Shown: positions 9,655 through 18,231, counted from the first letter of the stretch. The stretch: 64,000 nucleotides of DNA from Paracoccus sp. DMF-8 (GCF_029309835.1 NZ_JARJHL010000010.1:785796-849795); one strand, 5' to 3'. Notes: a model not told the origin generated them from the sequence alone. Numbers and translations are program-made.

Positions 9655-9790
9655 TTCTTTGCTCCGAAAATACCCATAGGGCCGCGCAAGCGTCGCGGTC
9701 GCATGGGTATTTGTGAAACAGTGAAGGCGCAGCCCATCGCGCGGGCGCCGGACCTCTGCCTGCTTTCACCGTTTTCCAAATACCCCGGCA
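9655..9790 (+). repeat. Intergenic repeat copies between map and the LacI-family gene
   Basis: A 21-mer at 9655-9675 (TTCTTTGCTCCGAAAATACC plus one C) matches the copy at 1817-1837 with one mismatch. A degenerate inverted copy, ATGGGTATTTGTGAAACAGT, follows at about 9703-9722. A third partial copy containing CCAAATACCCCGG lies at about 9775-9787. The arrangement fits a bidirectional terminator-like structure between two convergent genes. Confidence 0.5.
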
Positions 9791-9812
9791 AGGCGGCGCG
9801 CGGGCGGTGCGC

Positions 9813-10832
9813 TTACGGTTTGCGGATGGTCTCGCCCGGCATGATGGTCGGGGCCAGCGCGACGACGCCGTTTTCCGGCGCCGGCTCCTTGCCCGCGACG
9901 ATGCGCGCCGCGCGCCGGCCAATGTCGATGCGCCGGGCGTCGGTGGTGGTCAGCCGCATCGGCAGCCCGTCCAACAGCTCGACACCGTTGAAGCCGGCAA
10001 GCCCCAGCTTTCCGGGGATGTCATAGCCCTTTTCGATGCACCACAAAAGCCCGCCGGCCCCGATCATGTCATTCGAGAAATAGAGGAAATCCAGATCCGG
10101 CTCGCGTGTCAGGATGCGCTCGGTCAGCTCGCGGCCCTTGTGCAGCGACGAGCCGCCCTGGTAATATTCCCGCGCCGCCAGGTGCAGGCCGTCCTCGGCC
10201 AGCCGGGCCTCAAAGCCGGCCAGGCGTTTGCGGGCGCGGTGATCCTCGGGCATATGGGTGCCGATGAAGCCGATGCGGCGATAGCCCGCTGCCAGGATCT
10301 CTTCGGCCATCTCGGCCCCGGCGCGGCGATGGCTGATGCCGACCGCGGTGTCGATCGGGTCGCCGTCGATATCCATGATCTCGACCACCGGCAGGCCGGC
10401 ATTGTCGAGCATCGCCCGCGCCGCCTTGCTGTGCTCGAGCCCGGCGAGGATCACCCCCGAGGGCCGCCAGCTCAGCATGTCATACAGCACCGAATCCTCG
10501 CGCGAGGGGCTGTAGTTTGTCACCCCCACCACCGGCTGCAGCCCGGTATCGTCGAGTTCGGCCGAGATCCCGCCCAGCACGTCGGGAAACACCATGTTCG
10601 ACAGCGAGGGGATCACCACCGCGACCAGGTTCACGCGCTGGCTGGCCAGCCCGCCGGCGATCTTGTTGGGGACATAGCCCAGGGTGCGGGCGGCGGTCAG
10701 CACCTTTTCGCGCGTCGCGGCCGAGACATCGCCCCGGTTGCGCAGCACGCGGCTGACCGTCATTTCGGACACGCCCGAGGCTTCCGAGACGTCACGCAGG
10801 GTCAGCGGGCGGCGGGGTCTTTTCGTATTCAT
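9813..10832 (-). CDS. LacI-family transcriptional regulator (GntR-gluconate repressor-like)
   Basis: The 339-residue protein has the N-terminal LacI helix-turn-helix (TLRDVSEASGVSEMTVSRVL, about residues 10-30) with hinge helix, then a periplasmic-binding-protein-like sensor domain (VAVVIPSLSNMVFPDVLGGI and GFNGVELLDG). In the family the sensor binds a sugar or sugar acid and the dimer releases DNA. It resembles gluconate-type GntR repressors more than LacI itself. The target operon is not in the window. A likely operator lies just upstream of its start. Confidence 0.92.
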   Translation of the reverse strand: MNTKRPRRPLTLRDVSEASGVSEMTVSRVLRNRGDVSAATREKVLTAARTLGYVPNKIAGGLASQRVNLVAVVIPSLSNMVFPDVLGGISAELDDTGLQPVVGVTNYSPSREDSVLYDMLSWRPSGVILAGLEHSKAARAMLDNAGLPVVEIMDIDGDPIDTAVGISHRRAGAEMAEEILAAGYRRIGFIGTHMPEDHRARKRLAGFEARLAEDGLHLAAREYYQGGSSLHKGRELTERILTREPDLDFLYFSNDMIGAGGLLWCIEKGYDIPGKLGLAGFNGVELLDGLPMRLTTTDARRIDIGRRAARIVAGKEPAPENGVVALAPTIMPGETIRKP

Positions 10833-10853
10833 GGCAACTACCGGAACGCAATC

Positions 10854-10869
10854 ATGTTACCGTTATCGC
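10854..10869. promoter_or_regulatory. Possible autoregulatory operator of the LacI-family gene
   Basis: ATGTTACCGTTATCGC lies 22 bp upstream of the regulator's start codon. Its left half, ATGTTACCG, equals the half-site of the gluconate repressor operator (ATGTTACCGGTAACAT); the right half is degenerate. Autoregulation is an inference. Confidence 0.35.
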
Positions 10870-10929
10870 GTCCAGCGCGTGACGGCAACCTTGCCATTTC
10901 CGCGATCTGCGGGCAAAAGAGGCTTCGAT

Positions 10930-11006
10930 GGCCCCGTGGCTCAACTGGATAGAGCAGCCCCCTCCTAAGGGGCAGGTTACAGGTTCAAATCCTGTCGGGG
11001 TCACCA
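10930..11006 (+). tRNA. tRNA-Arg (anticodon CCU)
   Basis: A complete 77-nt cloverleaf can be folded. The acceptor is GGCCCCG pairing with CGGGGTC (one G-U pair). The D arm is GCTC/GAGC. The anticodon stem is GCCCC/GGGGC around the loop CTCCTAA with anticodon CCT. The T arm is ACAGG/CCTGT with loop TTCAAAT. The CCA end is encoded. The gene is intact and marks the insertion site of the large transposon, whose left end begins 10 bp after the CCA. Confidence 0.97.
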
Positions 11007-11011
11007 TTCGC

Positions 11012-11016
11012 CAAAG
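11012..11016. repeat. 5-bp target-site duplication, left copy
   Basis: CAAAG lies immediately before the left terminus of the Tn7-like element. The identical CAAAG follows the right terminus at 63969-63973. Five-base duplications are the rule for Tn7-family transposition. Confidence 0.85.
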
Positions 11017-11062
11017 TGTCGATGGGGCAAAAGTTTGCCCATTCCGGGGGTAGTTTTGCCCA
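11017..11062 (+). repeat. Left end of the Tn7-like element with two transposase-binding-type repeats
   Basis: The terminal TGTCGATG is followed by GGCAAAAGTTTGCCC (11026-11040). A weaker second copy, GGGTAGTTTTGCCCA, begins 22 bp later (11048-11062). The same 22-bp spacing separates two copies at the right end. The tniQ stop lies only about 60 bp further in. Confidence 0.75.
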
Positions 11063-11120
11063 CCCCCTGTCAAGAAGATTCTTCTGGCAGAGGGACGCAT
11101 TTGTGGATTTGTTGGCAGAA

Positions 11121-12959
11121 TCAGGTCTTTTTATGACCCGCACTCTGGAGTGCTCGCTCCACCTCGACCCGAAGATAAAGGGTGCCAAAATTTCCTTTGC
11201 CGGCCAGATGCGGCTGAATCGCCCTCTGCTTCAGGATGCTGCGCGAGACATTTCGCTGCAGCCCGAACTCTTGTTCGATCATGGTCAGGTTCAGAAAGCG
11301 GGCGCGGAACGCGGCAATAGATGATTCCGACACGGTCCACATTCGCCGCCGTGTGACAGGGTGGATGATTTCTTGCGCGAGCAGATCACCGGCTTCGACC
11401 AAGGCCAGAAGCTGCGCAGCATCGCGTATGCCGATCCCACGACCGAATTCGGACAAAGATAAAGTATGGTCAGATTGCGCAGATGATGCGTCATCCATGG
11501 CAACAATATCAGCAAGGTCGACCCGAAACCCATGATAACCCGCGGTCGGAGATTGCTGCCACAGACGAAGGGCCCCATCACGCAGACCAGAAAATATTCG
11601 TTTGACGCTGACGCCAGTGCGGGCCTGAGCAACCTGAATGGTGACCCATCCCTTCGCATCAGTAGGATCGCAGGGCAGCGCGTAGCCTTTCAGCTCATCA
11701 ATCAGCGCCTCTGCATCCTTCGGATGCCAGCGCAACCGTGCAACCGTCAGGGCTGTGCGGGGGATCAGGATTCCGGCCTGCTCCAGCGCCATCATCTCGG
11801 TTTCAGTCGCCCCAAGCGTTTTGCGCATCGCCCCATCCGGAACGAACTCCGAGATGCTCGCCAGCAGCGGCACAAATCTGCGGGCATCGAATATCACACG
11901 GGCATGGGGGCGGTGATCATCGGCGGCGATGGCCCCTGCCTCGACCAGCAAAGGTCGCAAACGGCCAGGATTTATGCTCAACTCGCTTGCGGCCGTGACG
12001 ACCGAATGAATACGCCGCTCGGGTAGGACGTGGCCAAAGACACTTTCTCCGGCGCCCAAGGGCCAGAGGTCAAGAACCGCGTCCCGCAGTATTTCCCGAA
12101 ACACATCGAAGGCTGGTTCGTCACGGAGATGGGAGCCCAGCGACGTAAGCATTCGATGGTAAACCTGTCGGACGCCATCGGCCACGCCGTCGCCTTCGAA
12201 GGACATCTTGGTCAGCCTGGCCTTGATCGCGTCCGGCCCTTGCTTGACGACATCATAACCGGCCGCGCATGCCGCGTGCTGATGGGCAATGGGATTCTCT
12301 TTTTCCGGGATCAGCCCCGCTCCGAACATCCGACAAAACGCTGCGGTTGCGGAGGTGCTGTGCGGGGCAAGCCATGTTTGATCTGGTCGCCTAGAAAGAC
12401 GATCATCCAACCATAGATCGAAGCTGGAGGGTTCGACGCCTGCCCCGTCAAGCTGACCCGACATGATCCGATCCAAAATCAGGCTCAGCTGAAACTGCAT
12501 GTCAAACCGGCCCTCGGGTCGATCCTCAGTCCATAAGGGCACAAGCAGCATGTGGTGGCGTAGACATATCGAGACCTCGCGAAGTTGCCAGTCGCCCCGC
12601 ATGACCATGGCGCTGGTCGGCTCGGACGGGGCTCGGGTGGCATCCTCGCGCAGGCAAGTAGGACAGCCGCGGACAATCGGATTGCGCAGCGCGCGCGAGA
12701 TGACCGTGTCGCCACGATAGTCCAACCGAACATTTCCTGCGCGGACGCCCGTCCAGGACAAAAGCTCTCCTGTGTCGTGAGGCGTAAGTCGCGCCCAGAC
12801 GGACAATGCTTCAATCATTTCAGGATCGCAGTTCAGGAAGCGGTTGAAGCTTCCTTTGAGATCGTATGCGAATTCCGGAGTTGCGACACCCTTCGAGGCC
12901 GCCAGTCGCGACAGGTAGGACGGCAAGGTCTCACGTTCGGCAGGCCGAGGTTGTGTCAT
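11121..12959 (-). CDS. tniQ: TniQ/TnsD-family target-selection protein
   Basis: The 612-residue protein starts with the TniQ N-terminal segment (ETLPSYLSRLAASKG) and has a zinc finger formed by C99-x2-C102 (RGCPTCLRE) and C132 with H135/H136 (SICLRHHM), as in TnsD and TniQ. The long C-terminal part is helical with several HTH-like stretches and resembles the DNA-binding region of the larger TnsD-type proteins, not the short TniQ of CRISPR-associated elements. In Tn7, TnsD recognises a fixed chromosomal site and recruits TnsC. Here it is the natural candidate for recognition of the tRNA-Arg gene next to it. It is transcribed toward the left end, far from tnsABC. Confidence 0.88.
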   Translation of the reverse strand: MTQPRPAERETLPSYLSRLAASKGVATPEFAYDLKGSFNRFLNCDPEMIEALSVWARLTPHDTGELLSWTGVRAGNVRLDYRGDTVISRALRNPIVRGCPTCLREDATRAPSEPTSAMVMRGDWQLREVSICLRHHMLLVPLWTEDRPEGRFDMQFQLSLILDRIMSGQLDGAGVEPSSFDLWLDDRLSRRPDQTWLAPHSTSATAAFCRMFGAGLIPEKENPIAHQHAACAAGYDVVKQGPDAIKARLTKMSFEGDGVADGVRQVYHRMLTSLGSHLRDEPAFDVFREILRDAVLDLWPLGAGESVFGHVLPERRIHSVVTAASELSINPGRLRPLLVEAGAIAADDHRPHARVIFDARRFVPLLASISEFVPDGAMRKTLGATETEMMALEQAGILIPRTALTVARLRWHPKDAEALIDELKGYALPCDPTDAKGWVTIQVAQARTGVSVKRIFSGLRDGALRLWQQSPTAGYHGFRVDLADIVAMDDASSAQSDHTLSLSEFGRGIGIRDAAQLLALVEAGDLLAQEIIHPVTRRRMWTVSESSIAAFRARFLNLTMIEQEFGLQRNVSRSILKQRAIQPHLAGKGNFGTLYLRVEVERALQSAGHKKT

Positions 12960-13671
12960 GGCTGGGCGGATCCTTATCAGGCGGCAGTATGACCCAAATG
13001 AGCACGAAAGGGCAGAGGTGCTCGCGCCCTCAGGCTGATGCCATCACTGCAAATGCGAAAAAAGAAAACCGATTTCATTTGCGCAGGGGGGTGTGCCGGC
13101 GCAAACCCCAAGCAGGGCTGGCGATTATGTCCCTCGCGCCCAAGAGTTCGCAAACTCAGAATTTTATTGTTTTACATCAATATGTTAATTACGATTAATC
13201 ATTGCGATCGGCATTTTCTCGGGTTATCGTAATGGGGTGGACACGCTCGAATCCTGTTGTCCGCCGACTACGGCGCGGGCTTGCTGAATGCACCTGCCTG
13301 CGATCCCGACGATCTGTTCTGCTTCACCGGCCATGCCGCGGTTACATCCTTGCGGCCGATGAATGCGCCATTTCCGACCCACCGATGCATCCGCGATCGG
13401 TGCCGATAGAGGATTGCCGATGACGAAGATACCGTTCTGAACAACATGCGGCGCTTCGCTGAGCGCTCGCCTGTGGCCACTTCGGATCGACGCTTCCGTT
13501 CGTCTACGCGCGCAGCGAACGGCGAGAATAGATGGCCTTTACAGAGTGAATGACGCCGCAAGCCTCATTGGCAACCAAGCCTGGCTCCATAAGCAGGCGC
13601 TGCCTCTCTCGATATTCTCTCCCGGTCGAACGTCCTCGGCCGACGGCCCTTTCATGCCTGGAGTAAATCCC
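12960..13671. other. Gene-poor stretch upstream of tniQ
   Basis: No intact gene is visible over about 700 bp. A short dyad (TTTGCGC at 13078-13084 with GCGCAAA at 13099-13105) lies about 120 bp upstream of tniQ and could be a regulatory site. An AT-rich segment around 13150-13200 could hold a promoter. From about 13210 to 13540 there are short interrupted frames (for example DDLFCFTGHAAVTSLRP) that look like gene debris I cannot name. Confidence 0.4.
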
Positions 13672-14133
13672 ATGCCCACCATCCCTTTCATCGAGGCCCG
13701 TTTCCTTGATCAGAGCGAAAGCCGCTTCGAACTCGAATCCCGCCTCAAACGGCATTTGCGCCTGCTGCGCTGCAGAAAGCTTCCGCCCAGCCTTATGGCG
13801 CCGCCCGACGACGTGTTGGATGGCATCGACAACACAGACCGGAGCCTGTGCTGGGGATCATTGGATTCGCCGCCAATGATGAGGTCTGCATCGGTCGGCG
13901 GTCGGCGGGCGGCGGGTCAAGCTTACTCCAGAACGTCGCAAGGCCGTGTCCGGCATCGCGCACCTCAAATCCGATGATCGGCACGACTCGAGATGCTGAA
14001 AGACGGGGCCAACTGGTGTCGATCCCCAACGAATATCGCGCCGACGAACTGGCAGGGGCTCTGCACGAGGGCACCCGCACAGCGCCTGGCATGTCGTGCC
14101 ACGGCTCCGATCCATCATGCCTGTTTTCAAAGG
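13672..14133 (+). pseudogene. Decayed copy of the downstream AAA+ ATPase gene
   Basis: The stretch begins MPTIPFIEARFLDQSESRF and follows the N-terminus of the ATPase gene at 15133 closely, including ELESRLKRHLRLLRCRKLPP and a PPDD segment. It then shifts frame several times (GIIGFAANDEVCI, EYRADELAGALHE) and is lost before any Walker motif. The upstream leader CGGCCGACGGCCC plus GGAGTA ribosome-binding site is also duplicated. It is a truncated, frameshifted duplicate. Confidence 0.75.
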
Positions 14134-14267
14134 GTATATCCATGCTGTCCGAACATTCGCACAACCAGGTTGTCGATCCGCTCACCATCACCCCGTCGGC
14201 CAAGGCCGGTCTCGCTCCCACCTGGCTGGGGACGCCCAACCCCAGTCTCACCGCAGGGGCGCGGTCA

Positions 14268-15056
14268 ATGACCATCCTGATCACCGCCGACCTGCATCTC
14301 GACCTCTGGGCTCGCGCGGGGCGCGATCCATTTGCCGGCATCCTGCCGGTCCTGCGTGACCTCGACGCGCTGATCATCGCCGGCGATCTGGCCAATGATC
14401 CGCAGCGGAACTGGCCCTGGGCGTTGGCCCGGATCGCGCGGCTGGTCTCGCCCGCGCGGATCTGGGTGATCCCGGGCAACCACGACTATTATGGCGCCAC
14501 GCTCGACGATGACGTTCTGGCCCGGATCACAGCGGAGGCCGGGGTGGGCCTTGCCCAGAAGCGGGCTCTGACCTTCGGCACCTGCCGCATCCTGTGCTGC
14601 ACGCTCTGGACGGATTTCGCCCTGCTGGGCGATCCGGAGGCGGCGATGGACCGCGCGGCAATGGCGATGCCGGATTACGGTCGGATCCGCCGGGAGGATG
14701 GGGATCTCATCATGCCCGAGGACACCGTCGCGATTCACCGCGATCACCTCGACTGGTTGACGCGGGAGATTGCCAGACCCTGGCACGGACAAACCATTGT
14801 CGTCACCCATCACGCCCCGTGCTTGGCGGCCTCCGGTCCGATCTCCAGCATCAGCCCGGCCTTCGCTTCGGATTTTGATGGCTGGATCGAGGCGCACCGG
14901 CCCGACTACTGGTTCTTCGGTCACACGCACCGGCCGCTCTCGGTCCGCATCCGCGGCGCGCCGATCGTCAACGTCTCGCTCGGCTATCCCGACGAGGTGC
15001 CCGAGGGCGGTGAGGCCGAACCTCTGCTGCGCGGCCTGATCTTCCCTAGCGCCTGA
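14268..15056 (+). CDS. Metallophosphoesterase (calcineurin-like)
   Basis: The 262-residue protein has the full metallophosphoesterase series: ADLHLD at the N-terminus, IAGDLAND near residue 38, PGNHDYYG near residue 70, VTHHAP in the second half and FGHTHRP near residue 225. Two metal ions are expected. The substrate (phosphodiester, nucleotide or phosphoprotein) is unknown. The start at 14268 has AGGGG a suitable distance upstream. It opens a tightly packed operon running to 19166. A second, different metallophosphoesterase lies further down, which suggests a nucleotide or RNA-end processing theme. Confidence 0.85.
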   Translation: MTILITADLHLDLWARAGRDPFAGILPVLRDLDALIIAGDLANDPQRNWPWALARIARLVSPARIWVIPGNHDYYGATLDDDVLARITAEAGVGLAQKRALTFGTCRILCCTLWTDFALLGDPEAAMDRAAMAMPDYGRIRREDGDLIMPEDTVAIHRDHLDWLTREIARPWHGQTIVVTHHAPCLAASGPISSISPAFASDFDGWIEAHRPDYWFFGHTHRPLSVRIRGAPIVNVSLGYPDEVPEGGEAEPLLRGLIFPSA

Positions 15057-15204
15057 TCGCCATTCTCCCCAACCCATCTTCCCCGGCCGGGTCTCCCTCG
15101 GCCGACGGCCCCCTCATGCCCGGAGTATTCCCATGTCCACCATCCCTTTCATATAGGCCCGCTTCTTCGATCCAAAAGAGGATCGCATTGAACTCGAAAC
15201 CCGC

Positions 15205-16242
15205 TTGATGCGGCATCTGCGCAAGCTGCGCTGCAAGAGGATGCCCCCGGGCCTTCTGGCCCCGCCCGACGAGGCCGACACGCCAGGCGAAATCCCGGAC
15301 GTGGATTCGATGGGGATCATCAGGTTCAGCGATAACGACGATGCCCGCATCAAGCGTCGGGTCAAACGGATCCTCGAGCGCCGCAAGGCGGCCTCCGGTC
15401 TGGAGCATCTGAAGCGCGATGATCGTGAGCGGCTTGAGGTGCTGAAAGACGGCGCGCGGCTGATCCAGATCTCCAGCGAGCACCGTGCAGATGAGATTGC
15501 CGCGGCCTTGCATGAGGATATGCCCTGGATGGCCGCGGCCACCGAGGTGATCTGGCACGCGATGCGCCGGTCCGTGCGCGAAGGCTGGCCGGGGTTTCGG
15601 ATGCCCCCGCTTCTGCTCGATGGACCTCCCGGGATTGGCAAAAGCCATTGGGCCCGGCGGATCGGCGATCTGCTTACTGTGCCGACCGCCGTGATCGAGG
15701 CCACCGGTGAGAATGCCAGCTTTGGCATTGTCGGCTCGCAACGTGGCTGGGGCGGCTCCCATCCCGGCCGCTTGATCGAAACCATCCTGCAAAGCCGTAT
15801 CGCCAATCCGGTCATGGTGGTCGACGAGGTCGAAAAGGCCGGCACCGTGGTCTCGATGAACGGCCACGCCTTCGGGCTGGCCGAGGCGCTTCTGCCACTG
15901 CTGGAGCCGCTGACCGCAAGGTGCTGGAGCTGTCCCTATTACCAGGTCAAGTTCGACATGAGCTGGGTGATCTGGGTTCTGACCTCCAACGATCACCGGC
16001 GGCTGCCGGAACCGCTGCTCAGCCGCTGTCCGCCGATCCGGCTGCGTCATCTGACCCTGGCAGAGCTGACGGGTTTTGTGCTCCGCGAGGGCACAAAGCG
16101 CAACCTGTCCGCCAGTTCCATCGAGGCGATCTGCGAGATCCTTTCCCATCCCTCGCTGCGGCGGCATCAGCCCAGTCTACGGGTCGCCGCCCGCATGCTT
16201 GGGCGCGCCGCCGATCTGGAACAGGGGCCAGTGCTCCACTGA
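15205..16242 (+). CDS. Lon-like AAA+ ATPase without protease domain
   Basis: From the start at 15205/15208 the protein is 345 residues. Walker A is GPPGIGKS (140-147) and Walker B is VMVVDEVEK (203-211). The segment between them, SQRGWGGSHPGRLIETI, resembles the Lon pore region, and LLSRCPPIRL supplies a likely arginine finger. No Lon or Clp protease domain follows. By comparison with the decayed copy upstream, the original start is at 15133, but codon 8 there is TAG (15154-15156) where the copy has GAG. Either translation now starts at 15205/15208 (TTG then ATG) or the gene is impaired. Its partner substrate is probably encoded in this operon. Confidence 0.8.
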   Translation: MMRHLRKLRCKRMPPGLLAPPDEADTPGEIPDVDSMGIIRFSDNDDARIKRRVKRILERRKAASGLEHLKRDDRERLEVLKDGARLIQISSEHRADEIAAALHEDMPWMAAATEVIWHAMRRSVREGWPGFRMPPLLLDGPPGIGKSHWARRIGDLLTVPTAVIEATGENASFGIVGSQRGWGGSHPGRLIETILQSRIANPVMVVDEVEKAGTVVSMNGHAFGLAEALLPLLEPLTARCWSCPYYQVKFDMSWVIWVLTSNDHRRLPEPLLSRCPPIRLRHLTLAELTGFVLREGTKRNLSASSIEAICEILSHPSLRRHQPSLRVAARMLGRAADLEQGPVLH

Positions 16243-16332
16243 GCCGGCAGCCTTTCCACACTTCCCTGAATCCAACGCGCCTGCGGCATCGCCGCAGCCG
16301 CCCTCTTCATGCCATCGAAACGGAGAATATCC

Positions 16333-16806
16333 ATGAAACTCTCACCCAATGACCGTGCCTGGTTCGACAAGGTGCTGCGCGCCATTGCCGCCGCAGAGGC
16401 AGGCCCGTCCGAGGCAGACCTCGCGCTGGCGCCGGTCCTGTCCGACTGGAAAGCGGCGATTTCGCCCGGCGGGCATGTGATGCTTTGGGGCGAAGTGGCT
16501 GACCATCCGCTTCTTGGCCATGCAAGCATCACCACCTCGCAGCTGATCGCCATCGATCCCGAGGCCGGCTGGGCACGAACCGCATCGCGCTGGTATCGGC
16601 TGGGCCGGTCCATTGACGCCCTTGAGGCAGAATTGGCTGAATCCATGAACGGAAAGGCGAAGCTTGCCGGTTCCATCAACTTTACCCTTCCCGGATTCAT
16701 GAACGTGGACGATCCCGCGCTTCTGGCGCAGCTGTTGGCCGAATATATCACGCGGGTGCGCGAGATCGACGCGGCGGACCGGGCCGCCTCCGGACGGGAG
16801 GAGTGA
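16333..16806 (+). CDS. DUF6634-like hypothetical protein
   Basis: The 157-residue acidic protein begins MKLSPNDRAWFDKVLRAIAA and contains WGEVADHPLLGHASITTSQL and ASRWYRLGR. It resembles small proteins annotated DUF6634 in Rhodobacteraceae accessory DNA; the function is unknown. ACGGAG precedes the start by 7 bp. The next gene begins 1 bp after its stop, so translation is coupled. Confidence 0.6.
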   Translation: MKLSPNDRAWFDKVLRAIAAAEAGPSEADLALAPVLSDWKAAISPGGHVMLWGEVADHPLLGHASITTSQLIAIDPEAGWARTASRWYRLGRSIDALEAELAESMNGKAKLAGSINFTLPGFMNVDDPALLAQLLAEYITRVREIDAADRAASGREE

Positions 16807-16807
16807 C

Positions 16808-17626
16808 ATGCATTGGTTCACCGCCGATCCGCATTACAGCCATGACCGGATCATCGGCTTCTGCAGCCGTCCGTTCCCGGACGTAGCCGCGATGAATGCC
16901 CGCCTGCTGGCCGAGTGCCGGGCCCGGGTTGGGCCCGATGATGATCTGTGGATCCTGGGGGATTTCACCGCGGGACGATCCACCGACGCCCAACGGCGCG
17001 AGGTGCGGGGCATCTTCCATGCGTTGCCGGGCCGTCGGCACCTGATCCGCGGCAATCACGATGAAAACTGGGTCTGCGATCTGCCGTGGGATAGCGTAAG
17101 TGAGACCGCCGATATCGTCATCAATAAGAGGCGGCTGTTTCTCTGCCACTATCCGATGATCACCTGGCCCGGTGCGCGGCATCAAGGTTTGCAACTGTTC
17201 GGTCATGTGCATCAGAACTGGCGAGGGTCGCGTAATTCCGTGAACGTCGGCGTCGACGTCTGGGATTTCCGGCCGGTCACGCTGCCGGAGATCGAGGCCC
17301 GGGCAGCCAGGCTCCCGGTCAATGCACACTGGGATCAGGTCGAACCGGGCCGCGCCTGGCCGACGGAACTTTGCGCGGGCTGCGGCGCGATCCTGGATCC
17401 GGCGCTTGTCTTCGGGCATGCGGCGGTGCGGGATGGCCGTATCGTCATTGCCCGGACCGGCGAGGTGATCGTCGCCATAGGGGACCGGATTCGTGAATGG
17501 CTGCCGGAGGGCCGGCATGTCTGCCCGGAATGCATCGGCGGCTATCTTTCGGTCGGGGAGGTCGCGCTGCCCGTCGGGTTTACCTTTGACGAGATGCGGA
17601 ACCGGGCCGTTCCCAGGGGGAAATAG
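16808..17626 (+). CDS. Metallophosphoesterase with C-terminal zinc ribbon
   Basis: The 272-residue protein starts with TADPHYSHDRII, followed by LGDF, RGNHDE, CHYPM and FGHVHQN, the metal-binding series of small phosphoesterases close to the YfcE/AcbB type. After residue 180 a separate module contains CAGC and CPEC cysteine pairs, a probable zinc ribbon for nucleic-acid or protein contact. This fusion is not the usual layout of the family. It lies directly after the DUF6634-like gene, and the next gene begins 1 bp after its stop. Confidence 0.82.
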   Translation: MHWFTADPHYSHDRIIGFCSRPFPDVAAMNARLLAECRARVGPDDDLWILGDFTAGRSTDAQRREVRGIFHALPGRRHLIRGNHDENWVCDLPWDSVSETADIVINKRRLFLCHYPMITWPGARHQGLQLFGHVHQNWRGSRNSVNVGVDVWDFRPVTLPEIEARAARLPVNAHWDQVEPGRAWPTELCAGCGAILDPALVFGHAAVRDGRIVIARTGEVIVAIGDRIREWLPEGRHVCPECIGGYLSVGEVALPVGFTFDEMRNRAVPRGK

Positions 17627-17627
17627 A

Positions 17628-18035
17628 ATGCCACTGAGAGATTCCTCCCACAAAGCCAGCGTCGAGCACCGCCTCCGCGCCAGCATCAACCTGATCGATG
17701 CGTCGCAGGCCTGCGCGCTGTTGCACGTCGAAACGGCTGACCCGGAAGGCGTCATCCAGACCATGGCCCGCGATGGTGCCGTCATAACTCTGGCTCAGAA
17801 CGGCAGGATCATGTCGCCGCTGTTCCAGTTCGATACCGCGAACGGCCGTATCTTTGATGTCGTCCGTGACATCCTGAGGCTCAGGCCGACCCGCATCAGC
17901 AACCTTCGACTCTGCTACTGGCTGACCCGCTCCCATGTCGATTTCGGCTGCGCGCCCGCCGACCAGTTCGGGAAAGAGGACGCAGCAATCCTCGCTGCAT
18001 TCGGGCGATATATCGAGCCTGAGCGTCATGGGTGA
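17628..18035 (+). CDS. MbcA/ParS-like (DUF2384-like) antitoxin-type protein
   Basis: The 135-residue protein has an N-terminal helix-rich segment (LIDASQACALLHVETADPEGV) like the XRE part of Xre/MbcA/ParS antitoxins. Its C-terminal half (PLFQFDTANGRIFDVVRDIL, CYWLTRSHVDFGCAPADQFG) is like the toxin-binding DUF2384 domain. No RES-domain toxin is next to it. In this operon it may act as a DNA-binding or protein-binding adaptor instead. The call rests on pattern similarity only. Confidence 0.55.
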   Translation: MPLRDSSHKASVEHRLRASINLIDASQACALLHVETADPEGVIQTMARDGAVITLAQNGRIMSPLFQFDTANGRIFDVVRDILRLRPTRISNLRLCYWLTRSHVDFGCAPADQFGKEDAAILAAFGRYIEPERHG

Positions 18036-18231
18036 CTTTGACAAGGATGGTAAGCCCGGAATCACGATGCGTGGGATGGTCAATCTGAATGGCCTTCCGG
18101 AAGCCGCCAGGGCCAGGGCGGAGCTGGAGATGATGCACCGCCGCGCCCAGAGGGGCGATCCCGAGGCCGCCCTTTATATCCTGAATCATATCGTTCCGGA
18201 CGTTCCCCCAGACGAGGAGGACCAGAAATGA
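18028..18231 (+). CDS. Small hypothetical protein
   Basis: The 67-residue protein begins MGDFDKDGKPGITMRGMVNL, is charged and probably helical, and overlaps the preceding gene by 8 bp and the next by 4 bp (ATGA). The double overlap argues it is a real gene translated by coupling. No function is visible. Confidence 0.55.
   Translation: MGDFDKDGKPGITMRGMVNLNGLPEAARARAELEMMHRRAQRGDPEAALYILNHIVPDVPPDEEDQK

Noticed and set aside
11007..11120. Prophage or integrase-type island at the tRNA
   Set aside because: No tyrosine or serine integrase is present, the tRNA 3' end is not duplicated, and the 5-bp duplication fits DDE transposition.
17628..18035. Full toxin-antitoxin pair
   Set aside because: No RES, HipA or other toxin gene is adjacent, so only the antitoxin-like half is claimed.
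18028..18231. Longer version starting at 17935
   Set aside because: The longer frame overlaps the antitoxin-like gene by 100 bp; the ATG at 18028 gives normal short overlap and sensible composition.
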